Source: Nageia nagi (taxonomy: Eukaryota; Pinophyta). Taken from it: a stretch of DNA of 64,000 nucleotides. This document shows, piece by piece, positions 37,766-49,129 of the stretch; positions within the stretch are counted from its first letter, which is position 1; each line of letters starts with the position of its first letter. The DNA lies in NCBI GenBank assembly GCA_050084985.1, contig JBITNC010000001.1, positions 39,866,001-39,930,000 on the forward strand, written 5' to 3'. The notes below the pieces were generated by a model. That model made no database searches, was not told the origin of the DNA, and saw nothing but the letters and a program-made list of their open reading frames with translations. Position numbers and translations under genes: made by a program.

Positions 37766-39859
37766 AACTTTTGCATGAAGATACTTTTTATCTTGCCTTT
37801 TTGGATAAACCTATTTATGTTTTATCTTTTGATTTTTTAGAAAATGTATGGTTTTGAGAAAAAAAGTCTTTAAAAATTATGCTAAGATAGTTATCTCTTC
37901 TTTGATTCGTTTGATGATGGATAAGTACACTAGTAAATTGTTGGTAACTTTTGAGCAACAAGCCTAGAAAATTATTAGTTTTTTATTTATTTTATGATAA
38001 GGATATACATAAGTATCTAGTTAAGGTGTACACATACTTCCAAGAAATGCAATAATTGAGATATTTTTGCAAATATTATTTGTTATCATGGGTTACAAAA
38101 AAAATGATTCTAAGAACACCTAAAAAGTTATAAAAGGAAGGAGAAGAAAAGGAGCATGCATATTTTTACCTAATTTATATTTTTATTATTCAAAGGTACT
38201 TAGCTTTTATTTAACAAGTGTATTTCCCTCCATTTCACTTTCCTTCTCTACCATTTTTCATATTCTCATACCAAAATATTTCTTATTTTTAGGAATACAT
38301 CCATTGAGCAGACCCTGGGAGTTTTGTCTAGATGCTATAGTTATTTCCCAAGTCTTTGAGACATAGTTAGGGATATCATAGCCATATGTTTGTTTCATCA
38401 TTTTAACAAAAGGTTATCATATTGTATTCAAAATACTTGTACTATATGCTCATTGCTATAAAGATATGTAACTCTTTGAATATTAATAAAATGGTGTTTT
38501 CTTTGGATGGTAATTCTTGTGTTTGAATCTTAGATTGTTATTTTTTTAGCAATATTTCATTATTTGGATATTATAATATCACTTTTTCTATTTTATATTT
38601 CTTGTTCATTTCATTTTTTGAATGATTAAGTTGTTAAGAAACATAGTTTCCTTCTCTTAAATCTCCCACCTGATTTGATTATGTGCCCAATACACTTAAA
38701 AGGGTAAAGCATCAATCCATAATTAGTAGTTTTGGCAATCTTATGGTGATTATATCAATATTTTTATATTAAACCATTTACATTACTTCTACCCCAATTA
38801 TCTTTAAGATTTTTAACATCTTAAGAAAAGGTCAAGTTTAAGGGTTACATTCCCAGGCCTTATTTGACAATCTCATGTATCCTAGGTTGTGTTATGATAA
38901 CAAGAATTTGCCTAAAAAGTTGATTATAACTGGATAATCTCATATAGTTGTTGCACTAGGGGAAATTAGCATCTAGTGACATTTCATTTGAAACTTTTTC
39001 AAAGGTGTGTTAGTTTTTTTTACAACACTTTCTTTTTGTCTACATCTTGGAAAGTTGTTTTATTCCATATTCTTAACATCTTTTTAATATGTTGGAATTT
39101 GTTAGTAACTCTAAACATGTTAGTACCTTTTACCTTGATGTACCATCATTATAACATCTTTTTAGAAATGCTTGGATGGGAGAGCTATATGTACTTGAAT
39201 TTAAAAGAAATATTTTTTATTTTGTGGTCTTTAAGAATAAGTAGTAATGGAGAGTGTTTTGATGTAATTATAAGGAGTTCTTTAAGATCATGATAGTTTG
39301 GATATTGGTTTATCTAAATTTTCAATACCACATTCTATCTACTCTATTTTGTATAAAATTCTTTTAAATTCTTATATTGAACTAAGTGTACTTGGATCCT
39401 TTCAATTCAAAGTCAATTAGTCACTAGACCAAAAATGGGCTTTAGGGATAGACAATTTGAGGTGATTTTGTTGTAGCAATTTTTAATTGCCCCATTTTTT
39501 TTATTTTAGTGGTTTCTAGGGGTGGATTTTCCTCACCCAAAAAGAACCATATGAGGTGGTAAAAAATTTCCTCTTGATGAAACCAAAAATAAAAAAGAGC
39601 ACAAGATGGAACTTAATGTTTTTGATATTTTAAGATTTTTCAAGCTCAAGGGTTGGAAGGAGAGAGGCATTTGGTGTATTGATGAGATGAGAGAGGAGAG
39701 AGGAGACATGGTGAGACCATATGAGAGGAGACCTAGTGAGACTAGATAATGGGAAATGTGTTGCCTAGGAGGTGCAAGCATGTATTTCAATATGTGACCT
39801 TGCAAACTTGTAGTATTTTTCTACATTCTAGATATATGTTTATGCTTTGTATTTTTTTG
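37766..39859. other. AT-rich sequence, nothing recognised
   Basis: ORFs at 38976-39293 (+) and 39533-39805 (-) have no family resemblance and unremarkable composition. No repeats or element ends were seen. Confidence 0.3.
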
Positions 39860-40202
39860 CATTCTTTTAGAAACCCTTGAATCCTACAAATATTGAATAC
39901 CATGAAATTGTGTTTGCATAATGAATTTTGTTAAAATTATCCTGAATCTTATGTATTCTTTCACATGTTTCATGTATCTATAATTATTTTCAAAAAACCC
40001 ATTTTGTGTATTGTGTAATTATTGTAGATCATGAAATTATATTTTCATCATACATTATGTCAAATAAATCACAAGTATTATTTTTTTCTTCCACATATTT
40101 CATGTGTCTATAGGGATTTTTTAGAAAACCCATTTTGTGTATCACATAATCATTGCGGATTATGAAACTTTATTTATGTTATGCATCTTGTTAAACAAAC
40201 CT

Positions 40203-40660
40203 ACAACATTTGATTTACAAGCACCAAGTTGATGCATTCACACATCCAATTCAAGGTTTATGGGTATTTTGGAAGTCAAGTTCAAAGCTTTCATTGCCTG
40301 CATAAAATACAACATTCAATTTACAAGCATCAAGTAGACACATCTACACATCCAATTTAGGATTTATGGGTATTTTGGCAATTTAGTTAAAAGCTTCCTC
40401 AAGATAGCCTTCTCGAACCACAACATTCAATTTTCAAGTACCAAGTAGATACATGCACATACCAAATTCAAGGTTTATGGGTATTTTGTCAGTCAAGTTC
40501 AAAGCTTTATCAAAATAGCCTACACATACCATAACATTTGATTTACAAGAACCAAGTACACATATGCACACACCCAATTTAGGGTTTATGGGTATTTTAG
40601 TAATGAAGTTCAAAGCTCCCTCAAGATAGCATGCATGACCAAGAAGATAAAAAATGCATG
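40203..40660 (-). repeat. Four tandem units derived from a PPR E-motif
   Basis: The plus-strand phrase AACATTCAATTTACAAGCAC ... GGTTTATGGGTATTTTGGCA recurs four times at 105-120-bp spacing, starting near 40203, 40311, 40428 and 40534. Minus-strand translation resembles the E motif that ends plant PLS-type PPR proteins. Confidence 0.6.
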
Positions 40661-42231
40661 TATAATGATTAATCCTATGATTTCAGGATATGCACAAAAA
40701 TGAAAAACTTATGGAGACTTTTACAAAGATGCAATTATTAGGTGTAAAATTGGCTACATGATGAAATATTATACTATAAGAAAGTGTCAAAAACTAGTTC
40801 AAAAGTGGTAAGTTAGAAAAAATAAGCTTATAATACTTAACAATTATTCAAAATAGAAATTTAAATGTTATCTTATCTTACCTCCATAATAAGCATAATA
40901 AGATATAAATTTTGGATGTCTCTCTCTCATGAAATTGTGTATGCATCATGTATCTTGTTAAACAATTTTTGGGCCTTGTGTATTCTTCCACATTGTGCAT
41001 ACATGCCTATTAGTGTATTCACAACCACAACATTCAATGCAAATCCATTTTCAACTACTCTTTAATGGATATCCATCCTTCTTCTAGAGCTTCCATGGTG
41101 GCACATGCTGAAACAATGATACATCCTAGGAATAATGCAATAAGAATCACTCATATTATTAAAGTATTTTCAGCTCTCATTCAATAGATCTGTAAGGTTG
41201 CATGCAAGTAGAACACATACAAATGTTTATATATGAAAGTAGAACACATATAAAGGTTTCTCATGCTATTTTTATTCTTTCCTAAGAGTTCTTTTTTATT
41301 TTCCATAAAAAAAGGGTTCTTAGTAAAGTAAAAAATATAGCCTACAAGATCTTGAAATATATTGACATTGTACTTGCATCATACATCTTGTTAAACAATT
41401 CTTGGGCATTGTATTTTTTACCAACTTATCACTTTTGGATTGGTTTTTTACACATGGAAAATTTTTGGGTTGAACAATTACTTTTCATATCACATGTTTA
41501 TGAAATAATTTTTGGGCCTTGTGTATTGTTTCACATTTTGCATACATGTCTATCAAGACAATTAGAACCATAATATTCAAGCCAAAAACATTTTCAACTA
41601 CTCTTTGATGGACATCCATACCTTCTTCTAGAACTTCTATTTTGCATACATGTCTATGGGATTTGAGTATTGTTCCACACTTTGCATATATGTCTATCCA
41701 AGCATTCAAAACCACATCATTCAATTTACAAAGCACCATGTAGACACATCCATGTACCCAATTCAAGGTTTATGGGTATTTTAGCACCCGAGTTCAATCA
41801 TAGTGAGCCCAATTTTGATGTTGGACATGGGCTCTCAAAGGATGACCCAATGGAACTGACCAATCATCATTTATATATATATATTAGATTACATGCCACA
41901 TGTTTATATATGCAAGTAGAATATATACAAAGGTTTCTCATGTTATTAAATTTTTATTCTTTGTAGGCTATATGATGTGCTTTACTAAGAGCCCTATTTT
42001 ACTTCTCTTTCAAAGAATGAGAAACAAAAGAAGGCTCTTAGCAAAGCACAAAATATAGCCTACACTACCTTCTTGAAAGAGATTGATTCAAATTATGAAA
42101 AGTTGCTTTCCTTATCCAAGCCAGTTTATGGATAGTATGGTACTATATTTAAATCATTTCATATCATATCATGCATCTTATGAAATAATTCTTAGGCCTT
42201 ATGTATTATTTCATATTTTGCATACATGTTT

Positions 42232-42236
42232 ATCAG
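42232..42236. other. Target-site duplication of element B, left copy
   Basis: ATCAG directly before the left LTR, identical to 50007-50011. Removing the element restores a sequence resembling another PPR-debris copy at 41535-41590. Confidence 0.9.
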
Positions 42237-42352
42237 TGTTAACACATAAAAATGATTTTATGTTTTTAAATCAATAAATTAATGAAATATGCTTGGCCTA
42301 ACTATATGTCTTGAATGGATTAAAGTGATAATATCAATGTTTGGCTTGAATA

Positions 42353-42457
42353 TGAATATTGCATGGGTTATCTCGAATATTGCATGGGTTATCTTGAATA
42401 TTGCATGGTTTATCTTGAGTATTGCATGAATTAGCTTGAATATTGATGTATTTATCT
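42353..42457 (+). repeat. Five 21-bp repeats in U3 of element B
   Basis: TGAATATTGCATGGGTTATC-type units lie head to tail about 70 bp upstream of the TATA box. They are present in both LTRs and may act as an enhancer-like array. That role is inference. Confidence 0.7.
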
Positions 42458-42522
42458 TAAATCTTGTGAATTAACCTTATTTATGTGGATGCACGCCGAC
42501 CTATGGGCGGTATTATCTATTA

Positions 42523-42532
42523 TCTATATAAA
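42523..42532 (+). promoter_or_regulatory. TATA box in element B LTR
   Basis: TATATAAATA within ATCTATATAAATAAGGG, conserved at the same place in the 3' LTR. It would drive the genomic RNA. Confidence 0.65.
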
Positions 42533-43115
42533 TAAGGGATCTAATAGTAAGTCCACAACAACAAGGATACACATGATCCCGCGTATGGTCTTGTAAGTGG
42601 CTACCCCTTAAGGTATCTCTTGGTACCGCCTACAAGGCTGTGGTTTGTGTGCTTCCTTACACGAGCTCTCCTGACATCTACGATCAATTCTGATATTATA
42701 CTGCAATCTAAGATATCTATACTGAAGATCTAGACCTAATTGAGAGGTCAAAGCTATCAAAATAAGGCCATCGGTGCTCCTTTGTGAACGAAAGAACACC
42801 GTCGACGCTCTAATACTACTGAAATGGACCGCCCGTGGTCCTCTTTTCGCATCCTTACAGGTCACGACGTTGTGGAAAAGGCAGCTTATCATCACTACAT
42901 CGCCAATATCTACGTCTTTCGTTGTCAGGTATGTTTCGTGAGGTTAGTACATAAATCACAGTCTTGGTTGGTACATTTACACTTCTAAATTGCTATATGT
43001 TGTTTACTATTATCTAGAATAAATTGCTATCCATAGCTAGAATACAGATAATATTGAGTTTGTAGATAGTTGCTTATTTACTTATTTGCACTCTCAATTT
43101 TTATTTGTAAACATT

Positions 43116-43134
43116 TGGTGAACCCGACGTGAAC
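43116..43134 (+). other. Primer-binding site of element B
   Basis: TGGTGAACCCGACGTGAAC two bases after the 5' LTR. It has the standard TGG start and position. I cannot name the tRNA from memory. Confidence 0.75.
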
Positions 43135-43204
43135 TACACATCATTATACTAAAACCCTAAAGGTTTTAGTTAAGATTAACATCTATTTTGTGAGTGTCTT
43201 AGTT

Positions 43205-44413
43205 ATGGAACAGCTTAAGTTATTCTTGCGAAGCCTTTCAAAAAGAGATTTGGATGAGTTATTGGTAGAAATCAGACATGATGATCCGGAGGGATCTGGA
43301 GGAATGCAACATAGCGTTGAGGGTGACAATAGCAATTTTCAGGCTACTATGGAAGGTATGCAGAGGCAGATAGATAGATTGGCAAGAAGATCAACGCCAC
43401 TTAATGATTCTTTCGAATTTGGTAGTCCTTTATGTGATGACATTCGTAGGCATATGCCACCATCCGATTACAAAGAGCCAAAATTCAGTAAGTTCAATGG
43501 TGGAGGAGATCCAAGGAGACATATACAAGGATTTAAGGATGAATGTGAACTCACAATTGGTACAGACCAAAGATTGCAGGCTAAATTCTTCCCCCAGAGC
43601 TTGGAAGGAGATGCATGAGAATGGTTTTATGGCTTACCTGAAGAGTCCATTACATCATTTGAGGAATTCAATGATTTGTTTCTAGAGCAATATAAGCATA
43701 ACATCAAGAAGGAGGTTATGCTATCAGATTTATGTGCTATTAAACAGGGCAGTGATGAGCAACTGGATAAATTTGTTGTAAGATTTAAGAAGACATGGTA
43801 GCAAGTAAAGACTAGGTTAACAGAAAAAGAGGTAAATAACAATTTTAAAGAAGCTGTTATATTGCCCTTACAAGCATATGTTATTGATTATACACATCTC
43901 ACATTTTCCGATATGACGTATAAACTGTTAGAGAAAGAAAAAGTCCTTATGAAGCTAGGGCTTGTAAAGTATGGTAATAATGAAAAGGCAAAAGCAAAGG
44001 ATAAGAGACCATAATCGCCAAAGAAAGAGAAAGATGTCCATATGGCTGAGAATACAAGTGAGACGAAGGAAAAGAGATATGTGAGATTTCCCATACCTCC
44101 AAGACACATCCTAAAAGACCTTATGGAAAAAGGGTTATTATAACCTTTACCGAAGCATGAGGAAGATCCCATAGCAGAAAAACCCCATTGGTATAAGGAA
44201 GATAGATATTGTGAATATCATCAGGCTAAAGGCCACGCTACAAATGGATGTGGAAATCTTAGGGATAGAATACAAAAGCTCATAGAAGATGGATTCTATG
44301 TATGTCCAGCAAAAGTCAGAGATACAGGAGAAGAACAACATATCAATATGATCTTCCTTGAGGATGCTAAACCCGGTAGGAGCTCCAGGCCTCCCGAAGG
44401 TATCATTTGGTAG
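43205..44413 (+). pseudogene. gag: gag of element B
   Basis: A single frame runs from the ATG at 43205 to about 44413. It is interrupted by stops at 43616, 43799, 44012, 44141 and 44411, with no frameshift. It contains the Retrotrans_gag core (FPQSLEGDA, then WFYGLPEESITSFEEFNDLF and ITSFEEF-downstream helices) and a basic linker near 43980-44040. A zinc-knuckle-like CEYHQAKGHATNGC lies at about 44215-44260. The stops have the form expected from C-to-T or G-to-A changes in Gln and Trp codons. Gag would build the particle and package RNA. No pol follows. Confidence 0.85.
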
Positions 44414-44795
44414 ATTGAAATACATAAAAAAAAAGAGAAAAGCTAGCAGTTGGTTCAGGTCTCTAACAGACGTCAGGGTCAAGAGATTAGGAGGTTTCAT
44501 GAAGTCATAACAGGAGTGTCGACGTTGTATTTCGTGAGAAAAGCACCGTCGATGATGCTCTTTCAGGGGAAAATGGGGAAAAGCAAAAGATTCCAAGTAC
44601 GTTCGCAACATGAAAGGTTAGAATTTTAGGTTATATCGTTGGCATTCGTTCTCGAGGATCACGCAACATCAAATTCACGCATCACAAGTACATGAACAAA
44701 GAACAAATCAGGTACCAAAAGTTTGTGTTTTATATATATCATGATCAAAATGTTTTTGTTTACAATGCAAACTGGATGAGATTACATGGAATGAT
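44414..44795. other. Junction between gag and antisense PMD gene
   Basis: No pol motif occurs here. It is short AT-rich sequence that would hold the 3' untranslated end of the antisense gene. An expected protease start is absent. Confidence 0.5.
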
Positions 44796-47053
44796 TTAGA
44801 ATCTCCTAGTAGACCCTCCACCCCCTACACTGGAGCTAGTAGCCCTGCTAGATGTGCCACCCCCGCATCGTGCCTTGTACTTCTCTACGTGGGCCTTCTC
44901 CTCCTCGATCTGTCTCTCGGCCTGGCAAAGCTGCTCGTAGAGGACCTTGATTTCTTTGTTGGCCACCTGTAAGTCCTGATAGATACCGGCATAATCTCCT
45001 CCTTCGAACCGTAGACGGCCCTGTAGCTCTCTGATCTCCTCATCCTTCTGATCGATTTGGCTACGCAGCCTAGCTATCTCAACCTCAGGATCTGTGACAT
45101 AGCATTAACATATCATGTTAGTTCCTTGCGTATTATGAAAAATAGAAAGTCAAAGCAAAGTAAAAAAGAAAGTAGTTTACCATCATCATCTTCATCGTAG
45201 TCTTCATCCTCCCAATCTGATTCTGTCTTATATTCAGGTTCATATTCGTCCTGGTCTGGATCAGTCTCCTCATTATCGTCATGCCCTGCATCTAGAGATG
45301 TGTCACGAGCGTATGAAGAGCTACTCTCCCCTCCCCATCCTCCCATGGTGAAGGGAGTGTCCCACCCAGATCTTTGTGTCTCTTGGTCCTCATCCTCCCA
45401 TGCATCGTCACCCGTGTCAGTATTGTGAATGCCTATGTGGTGAGGGCAGCATGTCCTCCACCAGTCTAGATAGTCCTCTGTATGATCAGGTCCATCTATG
45501 TCATCATCGACATCATAGTCGGAGTCCTCGCTGGGGGACTCCCAGTCTGGGTCCCAGTCTGATACTGGCTCGTAATCCTTTGGGAGGTGCCTGCTACGGT
45601 AGTAGTGCACCACTATCCTGCAGTCATCCGTATACCCTGCTGGAGGCTGAACTGACGGAGTACCTGCTCTGGCCTGTACGGCTCCACTAAAGCCTCTATG
45701 TGCCTGTAGGTAGGTAGGGTGTCTCACCCATGTCATCTCCTCTAGGTCTTCCTCCCACTCTGGTACACCTCCCTGATAAGGATGCCAGTAGATCTCACCT
45801 CCTGTAGTAAGTCAAGTTGCACATGCCATCCCTCTAGGTCTATGCTAGGGAATTCTGGTACCTCGTCAGTCGCCCACCGCTGCGAGGTGGGGGCATCATC
45901 CGGCTGGTCTAGGGGTAGTATAGTCGGTCTAGAAATAGTGATGTGTTCATAGGCCCACACCTGCAGGATCATAGAGTGAGCCACCTGTCTCCCTTTCTCT
46001 CCACCTCTGCAAAGCCGTGGAGATCATGATAAAGTTGTGCTAGTATTGTGGGGCACCATGCATATCGTTGTCTATGTATAACCATGTCCTGAATGATAGG
46101 AATCATACCCACTGGGAAGGTCTCACTGCTCTTGTCTGGATAGATAATAGCATCTAGAAGGCAGGCAATGAGGAGCCTCATCTGTAGGTCACCCCGTGCT
46201 AAAGGATCCTCTGGCACATGTCTCACTAGTGACACACCTCTCTTCCTGTGATTCACTTCGTCTGATCCCGTCAGCCATGTAGCCCATACCTCTGCCTTTC
46301 CAAGCTTGGAACAAGAATCATCTTCACTAGTTTCCCCCTGATAGGAAGTCTAGTGATCCTGTAGATATCCTTTAGGGTCACTGTAATCTCACCGTGGGAA
46401 GGTGAAAGGTGTTGGAATTTGGATCCCACCTCTCCATCAAAGCTATAAGCATGTTGCGATCATGAAACACATATTTAGCAAATGCAAGGTGGCTGAATGA
46501 AATATCCTCCAAAATACTCTGGGCTGCATCAGTTTGGGGCCACTGTTGGGCAGTGGTGAAGGAGGCACTCTTGCTGGATGGATGCATAAGGTATGCACGG
46601 CTCTGCAAGAAAAGAAGGATGAAAGGTAAGTCAGTATCAAGATGTGAAACACAAATAGCAAAAAATAGTACAGGAAAATGAGGACCGCCCATAGTCTATT
46701 ACAGGTGAGAAGGACCGCCCACGTCCAAACTAGGGCAGAAAGGATCGCCAGTGGTCCTATTTCGTGAAAAAGGGTAATAAAATTCAGGTGCAGGTTCGTA
46801 TGGGTGAGCATAAGGCAGCCATGGCACTGGAAGTTTGAAAAGTAGACTAAAAAGAGAAAAACGTAGAGCTAGGGTATGCAACAGTAAAACCCTAGGGGCA
46901 AATTCGGAAACCAGTGTACAGGCAGCTAAAACTTGAAGAAAACAAAAACATAGCATGAAAAAGGTAGAAGAGGTGGTGTACCTAATGACCAGCAGGAGAA
47001 TCAGCCACCAAGGTAGCTCTGTGTCCCTCTCGGCGTGTGATCGGTAGGGCCAT
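44796..47053 (-). pseudogene. Plant mobile domain (PMD) gene, antisense inside element B
   Basis: The likely start is the ATG at 47053. Exon 1 (47053-46982, MALPITRREGH...) ends at a GT donor but has a stop as its last codon. Intron 1 is 46981-46603, with a pyrimidine-rich acceptor TTTCTTGCAG. Exon 2 carries the PMD: LMERWDPNSNTFHLP, then in shifted frames TVTLKDIYRITRLPI, QDMVIHRQRYAW, LAQLYHDLHGF and ILQVWAYEHITISRP. A very acidic Asp/Glu segment follows (about 45180-45560). An 89-bp GT-AG intron (45180-45092) precedes the last exon, 45091-44796. That exon is an intact coiled-coil of about 98 codons with a Gly/Ser tail. About four frameshifts occur in exon 2. PMD proteins (MAIN/MAIL type) are nuclear and linked to transposons and silencing. 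The function of this one is unknown. Confidence 0.8.
45092..45180 (-). other. Intron in antisense PMD gene
   Basis: 89 bp with GTAAAC donor and CACAG acceptor, T-rich on the minus strand. Splicing joins the acidic region to the coiled-coil exon in frame (phase 1). Confidence 0.7.
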
Positions 47054-47199
47054 AGTGTGCAGCATAGCAATACAGGAAGAATTATCTAGCGATAGTGATA
47101 AAAGCACCGGCTAAACCTCTCTGAATCAGTCTCTCAAACTCTAGGATGCTCTCAGCTATGAAAATGACAGGGTGAACAAATGAGGAAGGGTGGGGCCCC

Positions 47200-47207
47200 T
47201 TTTATAG
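47200..47207 (-). promoter_or_regulatory. TATA box of antisense PMD gene
   Basis: The minus strand has CTATAAAAGGGGCC about 150 bp upstream of the ATG at 47053. It is a strong plant TATA context, implying a transcript start near 47172. Confidence 0.6.
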
Positions 47208-47509
47208 AAAGGTTAGGGCACACACTTCAAGACTAATTTCATTTGAGCATTTGGTGCACGTAGATTAGCAATTAGGCATCAATCTGGAATCCAGGGTGAT
47301 TCTAGGGATGATTTTGCCACTTTTTGATGAATCTCAAGAAAAGGATCGCCCACGGCCTTAGTAAAGACCGTTGGCATTCTAAGTCAGTAGAAAGGACCGC
47401 TCGCATTCCTTTATCTAGAAAATTATTTATTAAGTATCATGAGTGCATCATAGGTGTTTGATCAACATTATATCCAGGGAATATTGCTTTGAGTTTCATG
47501 AATTGAGTG
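47208..47509. other. Upstream region of antisense PMD gene
   Basis: Short non-coding sequence. The phrase GGACCGCC(C)A, also seen in the LTR (near 42826) and in intron 1 (46682, 46709), recurs at 47343 and 47395, so a small dispersed motif is shared across the element. Confidence 0.4.
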
Positions 47510-48065
47510 ATCAGACTATCATGCTTGCGAGAGGAGTCCAGCTCCCATAATCCGCTTATCATGTGCCTATGAGTGGAGTCCAGCTCCCGTGATCAGTTAT
47601 CATGCTTGTGAGTGGAGTCTAGCTCCCGTGATCAGACTATCATGCTTGTGAGAGGAGTCCAGCTCCCATGGTTAGACTATCATGCTTATGAGAGGAGTCC
47701 AGCTCCCATAGTTAGCTTATCATATGCTTTTCATGTGCCTATGAGTGGAGTCCAACTCCCATATCAGCTTATCATGTGCCTATGAGTGGAGTCAAACTCC
47801 ATAGTCAGCTTATCATGTGCCTATGAGTGGAGTCCAGCTCCGTGATCAGACTATCATGCTTGTGAGAGGAGTCCAGCTCCCATGGTTAGACTATCATGCT
47901 TATGAGAGGAGTCAGCTCCCATATCAGCTTATCATGTGCTTATCAGTGCCTATGAGTGAGTTCTAGCTCCCATGGTCAGATTATCATGCTTGTGAGTGGA
48001 GTTCTAGCTCCGCTATCAGTTATCATGCTTCTTGGTGAGTGTCAGCTCCATCAGTTATCATTGTT
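47510..48065. repeat. Tandem array 1 of element B (about 40-45-bp units)
   Basis: At least eleven units of the form TATCATGCTTGTGAGAGGAG followed by TCCAGCTCCCATGGTTAGAC. Unit length is irregular, with partial deletions. Confidence 0.8.
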
Positions 48066-48600
48066 TGTACGGAGTTCGAGTTCTTATGCAACTTAGTGTG
48101 AAGAGTTGTGTGGAACTTAGCTCTCACATATCAGCTTATCACTTATTTTGCGGAGTTCGGTTCTTATGCAACTTGGTGTGAAAAGTTGTGTGGAACTTAG
48201 CTCTCACATATCAGCTTATCATTGTTTTGCAAGTTCGTTCTTATGCAACTTGGTGCGAAGAGTTGTGTGGAACTTAGCTCTCACATATCAGCTTATCACT
48301 TATTTTGTGGAGTTCGGTTCTTATGCAACTTGGTGCGAAAAGTTGTGTGGAACTTAGCTCTCACATATCAGCTTATCACTTGTTTTGCGAGTTTCGGTTC
48401 TTATGCAACTTGGTGTGAAGAGTTGTGTGGAACTTAGCTCTCACATATCAGCTTATCACTTGTTTTGCGGAGTTCGGTTCTTATGCAACTTGGTGCGAAG
48501 AGTTGTGTGGAACTTAGCTCTCACATATCAGCTTATCATTATTTTACGGAGTTCGGTTCTTATGCAACTTGGTGCGAAGGCTCAGTTCTGTAGAACTTAG
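48066..48600. repeat. Tandem array 2 of element B (about 80-bp units)
   Basis: About seven copies of a unit containing TTCTTATGCAACTTGGTGCG and GGAACTTAGCTCTCACATAT, with repeat anchors near 48090, 48170, 48239, 48320, 48400, 48480 and 48558. Copies are highly similar. Open frames across it are caused by the repeat. Confidence 0.88.
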
Positions 48601-48639
48601 CTCTCTCCTATGTGTGGTTATGGTTATCATGTGTTGTTA

Positions 48640-48912
48640 TGTGTGTTATCATGTCTTGTCTTGTGAGTTGGTCATGTGTGTTATCATGTCTTGTCTTGTG
48701 AGTTGGTCATGTGTGTTATCATGTCTTGTCATGTGTGTTGTCATGTTTTATCTTGTGATGTGGTCTTGTCAAGATGTCGTCCCGTCGACATGTGTGGTCA
48801 AGTCGTTTGTCCGGTCACTGTCATGTGTGTTGTCAAGTTTATCGTCATGGGTCATCAGCATTACGGTAAGATTATCAGCTTATCAGATTATCAGACATAT
48901 CAGGCTATCACC
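48640..48912. repeat. Tandem array 3 of element B (about 35-bp units) and TATCAG-rich tail
   Basis: Two to three copies of TGTGTGTTATCATGTCTTGT plus TTGTGAGTTGGTCA, then irregular GTC/TCATGT-rich sequence. A run of ATTATCAGCTTATCAGATTA sits at 48868-48900. Confidence 0.65.
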
Positions 48913-49116
48913 TTCTACAGCAAAACGTAAGGGGCAAGCATGCCCAAGGTAATATCAAAAGGGAGTTTTCTTAACCTATAAGCTTTATCATGATGTTGCT
49001 TAAGTTTGGAATGGTTAGTGTTCATCATTGCTTATCAAAATTGTTTGCTATGATATTGTGTTTTACTTTGAATGCAAAATCTCAAGTCACCTCATGATTC
49101 TTTCGATTTCACATCC

Positions 49117-49129
49117 AAAGTGGGGCATC
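49117..49129 (+). other. Polypurine tract of element B
   Basis: AAAGTGGGGCATC immediately before the 3' LTR, the common plant Ty3/gypsy form. Confidence 0.85.

Larger units (their letters stand above)
39860..42236 (-). pseudogene. Pentatricopeptide-repeat (PPR) pseudogene debris
   Basis: On the minus strand, the frame 41766-41485 contains two repeats of the PPR helix-turn-helix type: VVLNAWIDIYAKCGTI and VLIVLIDMYAKCETIHKAQK. These are classical signatures of PLS-class PPR proteins (organelle RNA editing and processing). Upstream and downstream are many further diverged copies. Around 40203-40660 they form a tandem set of E-motif-like units (AKIPINPKLGVCMCLLGACK type). Stops and frameshifts are everywhere. 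The debris is interrupted at 42237 by element B and resumes at 50012. Confidence 0.7.
42237..43113 (+). repeat. 5' LTR of element B
   Basis: An 877-bp LTR, beginning TGTTAACACA and ending TTTGTAAACA. Confidence 0.93.

Noticed and set aside
39860-42236. CRISPR-like array from regularly spaced repeats
   Set aside because: The repeats are diverged 105-120-bp PPR-derived units in a plant genome. There are no short palindromic repeats with unique spacers and no cas genes.
43627-44611. Minus-strand ORFs of 71-154 codons opposite element B gag
   Set aside because: They are shadows of the gag frame, which has clear Retrotrans_gag and zinc-knuckle motifs on the plus strand.
45376-45690. Plus-strand ORF of 104 codons
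   Set aside because: Antisense shadow of the acidic exon of the PMD gene.
46443-47070. Minus-strand ORFs of 122 and 123 codons rich in Leu/Phe, looking like membrane proteins
   Set aside because: They run through the T-rich intron 1 of the PMD gene in the wrong frame. The hydrophobic look comes from intron pyrimidines.
48148-48600. Three overlapping ORFs of about 70 codons with near-identical repeated peptide (VLMQLGVKSCVELSSHISAYH)
   Set aside because: They are read-through of the 80-bp DNA repeat, which shifts frame every unit. There is no start context or domain.
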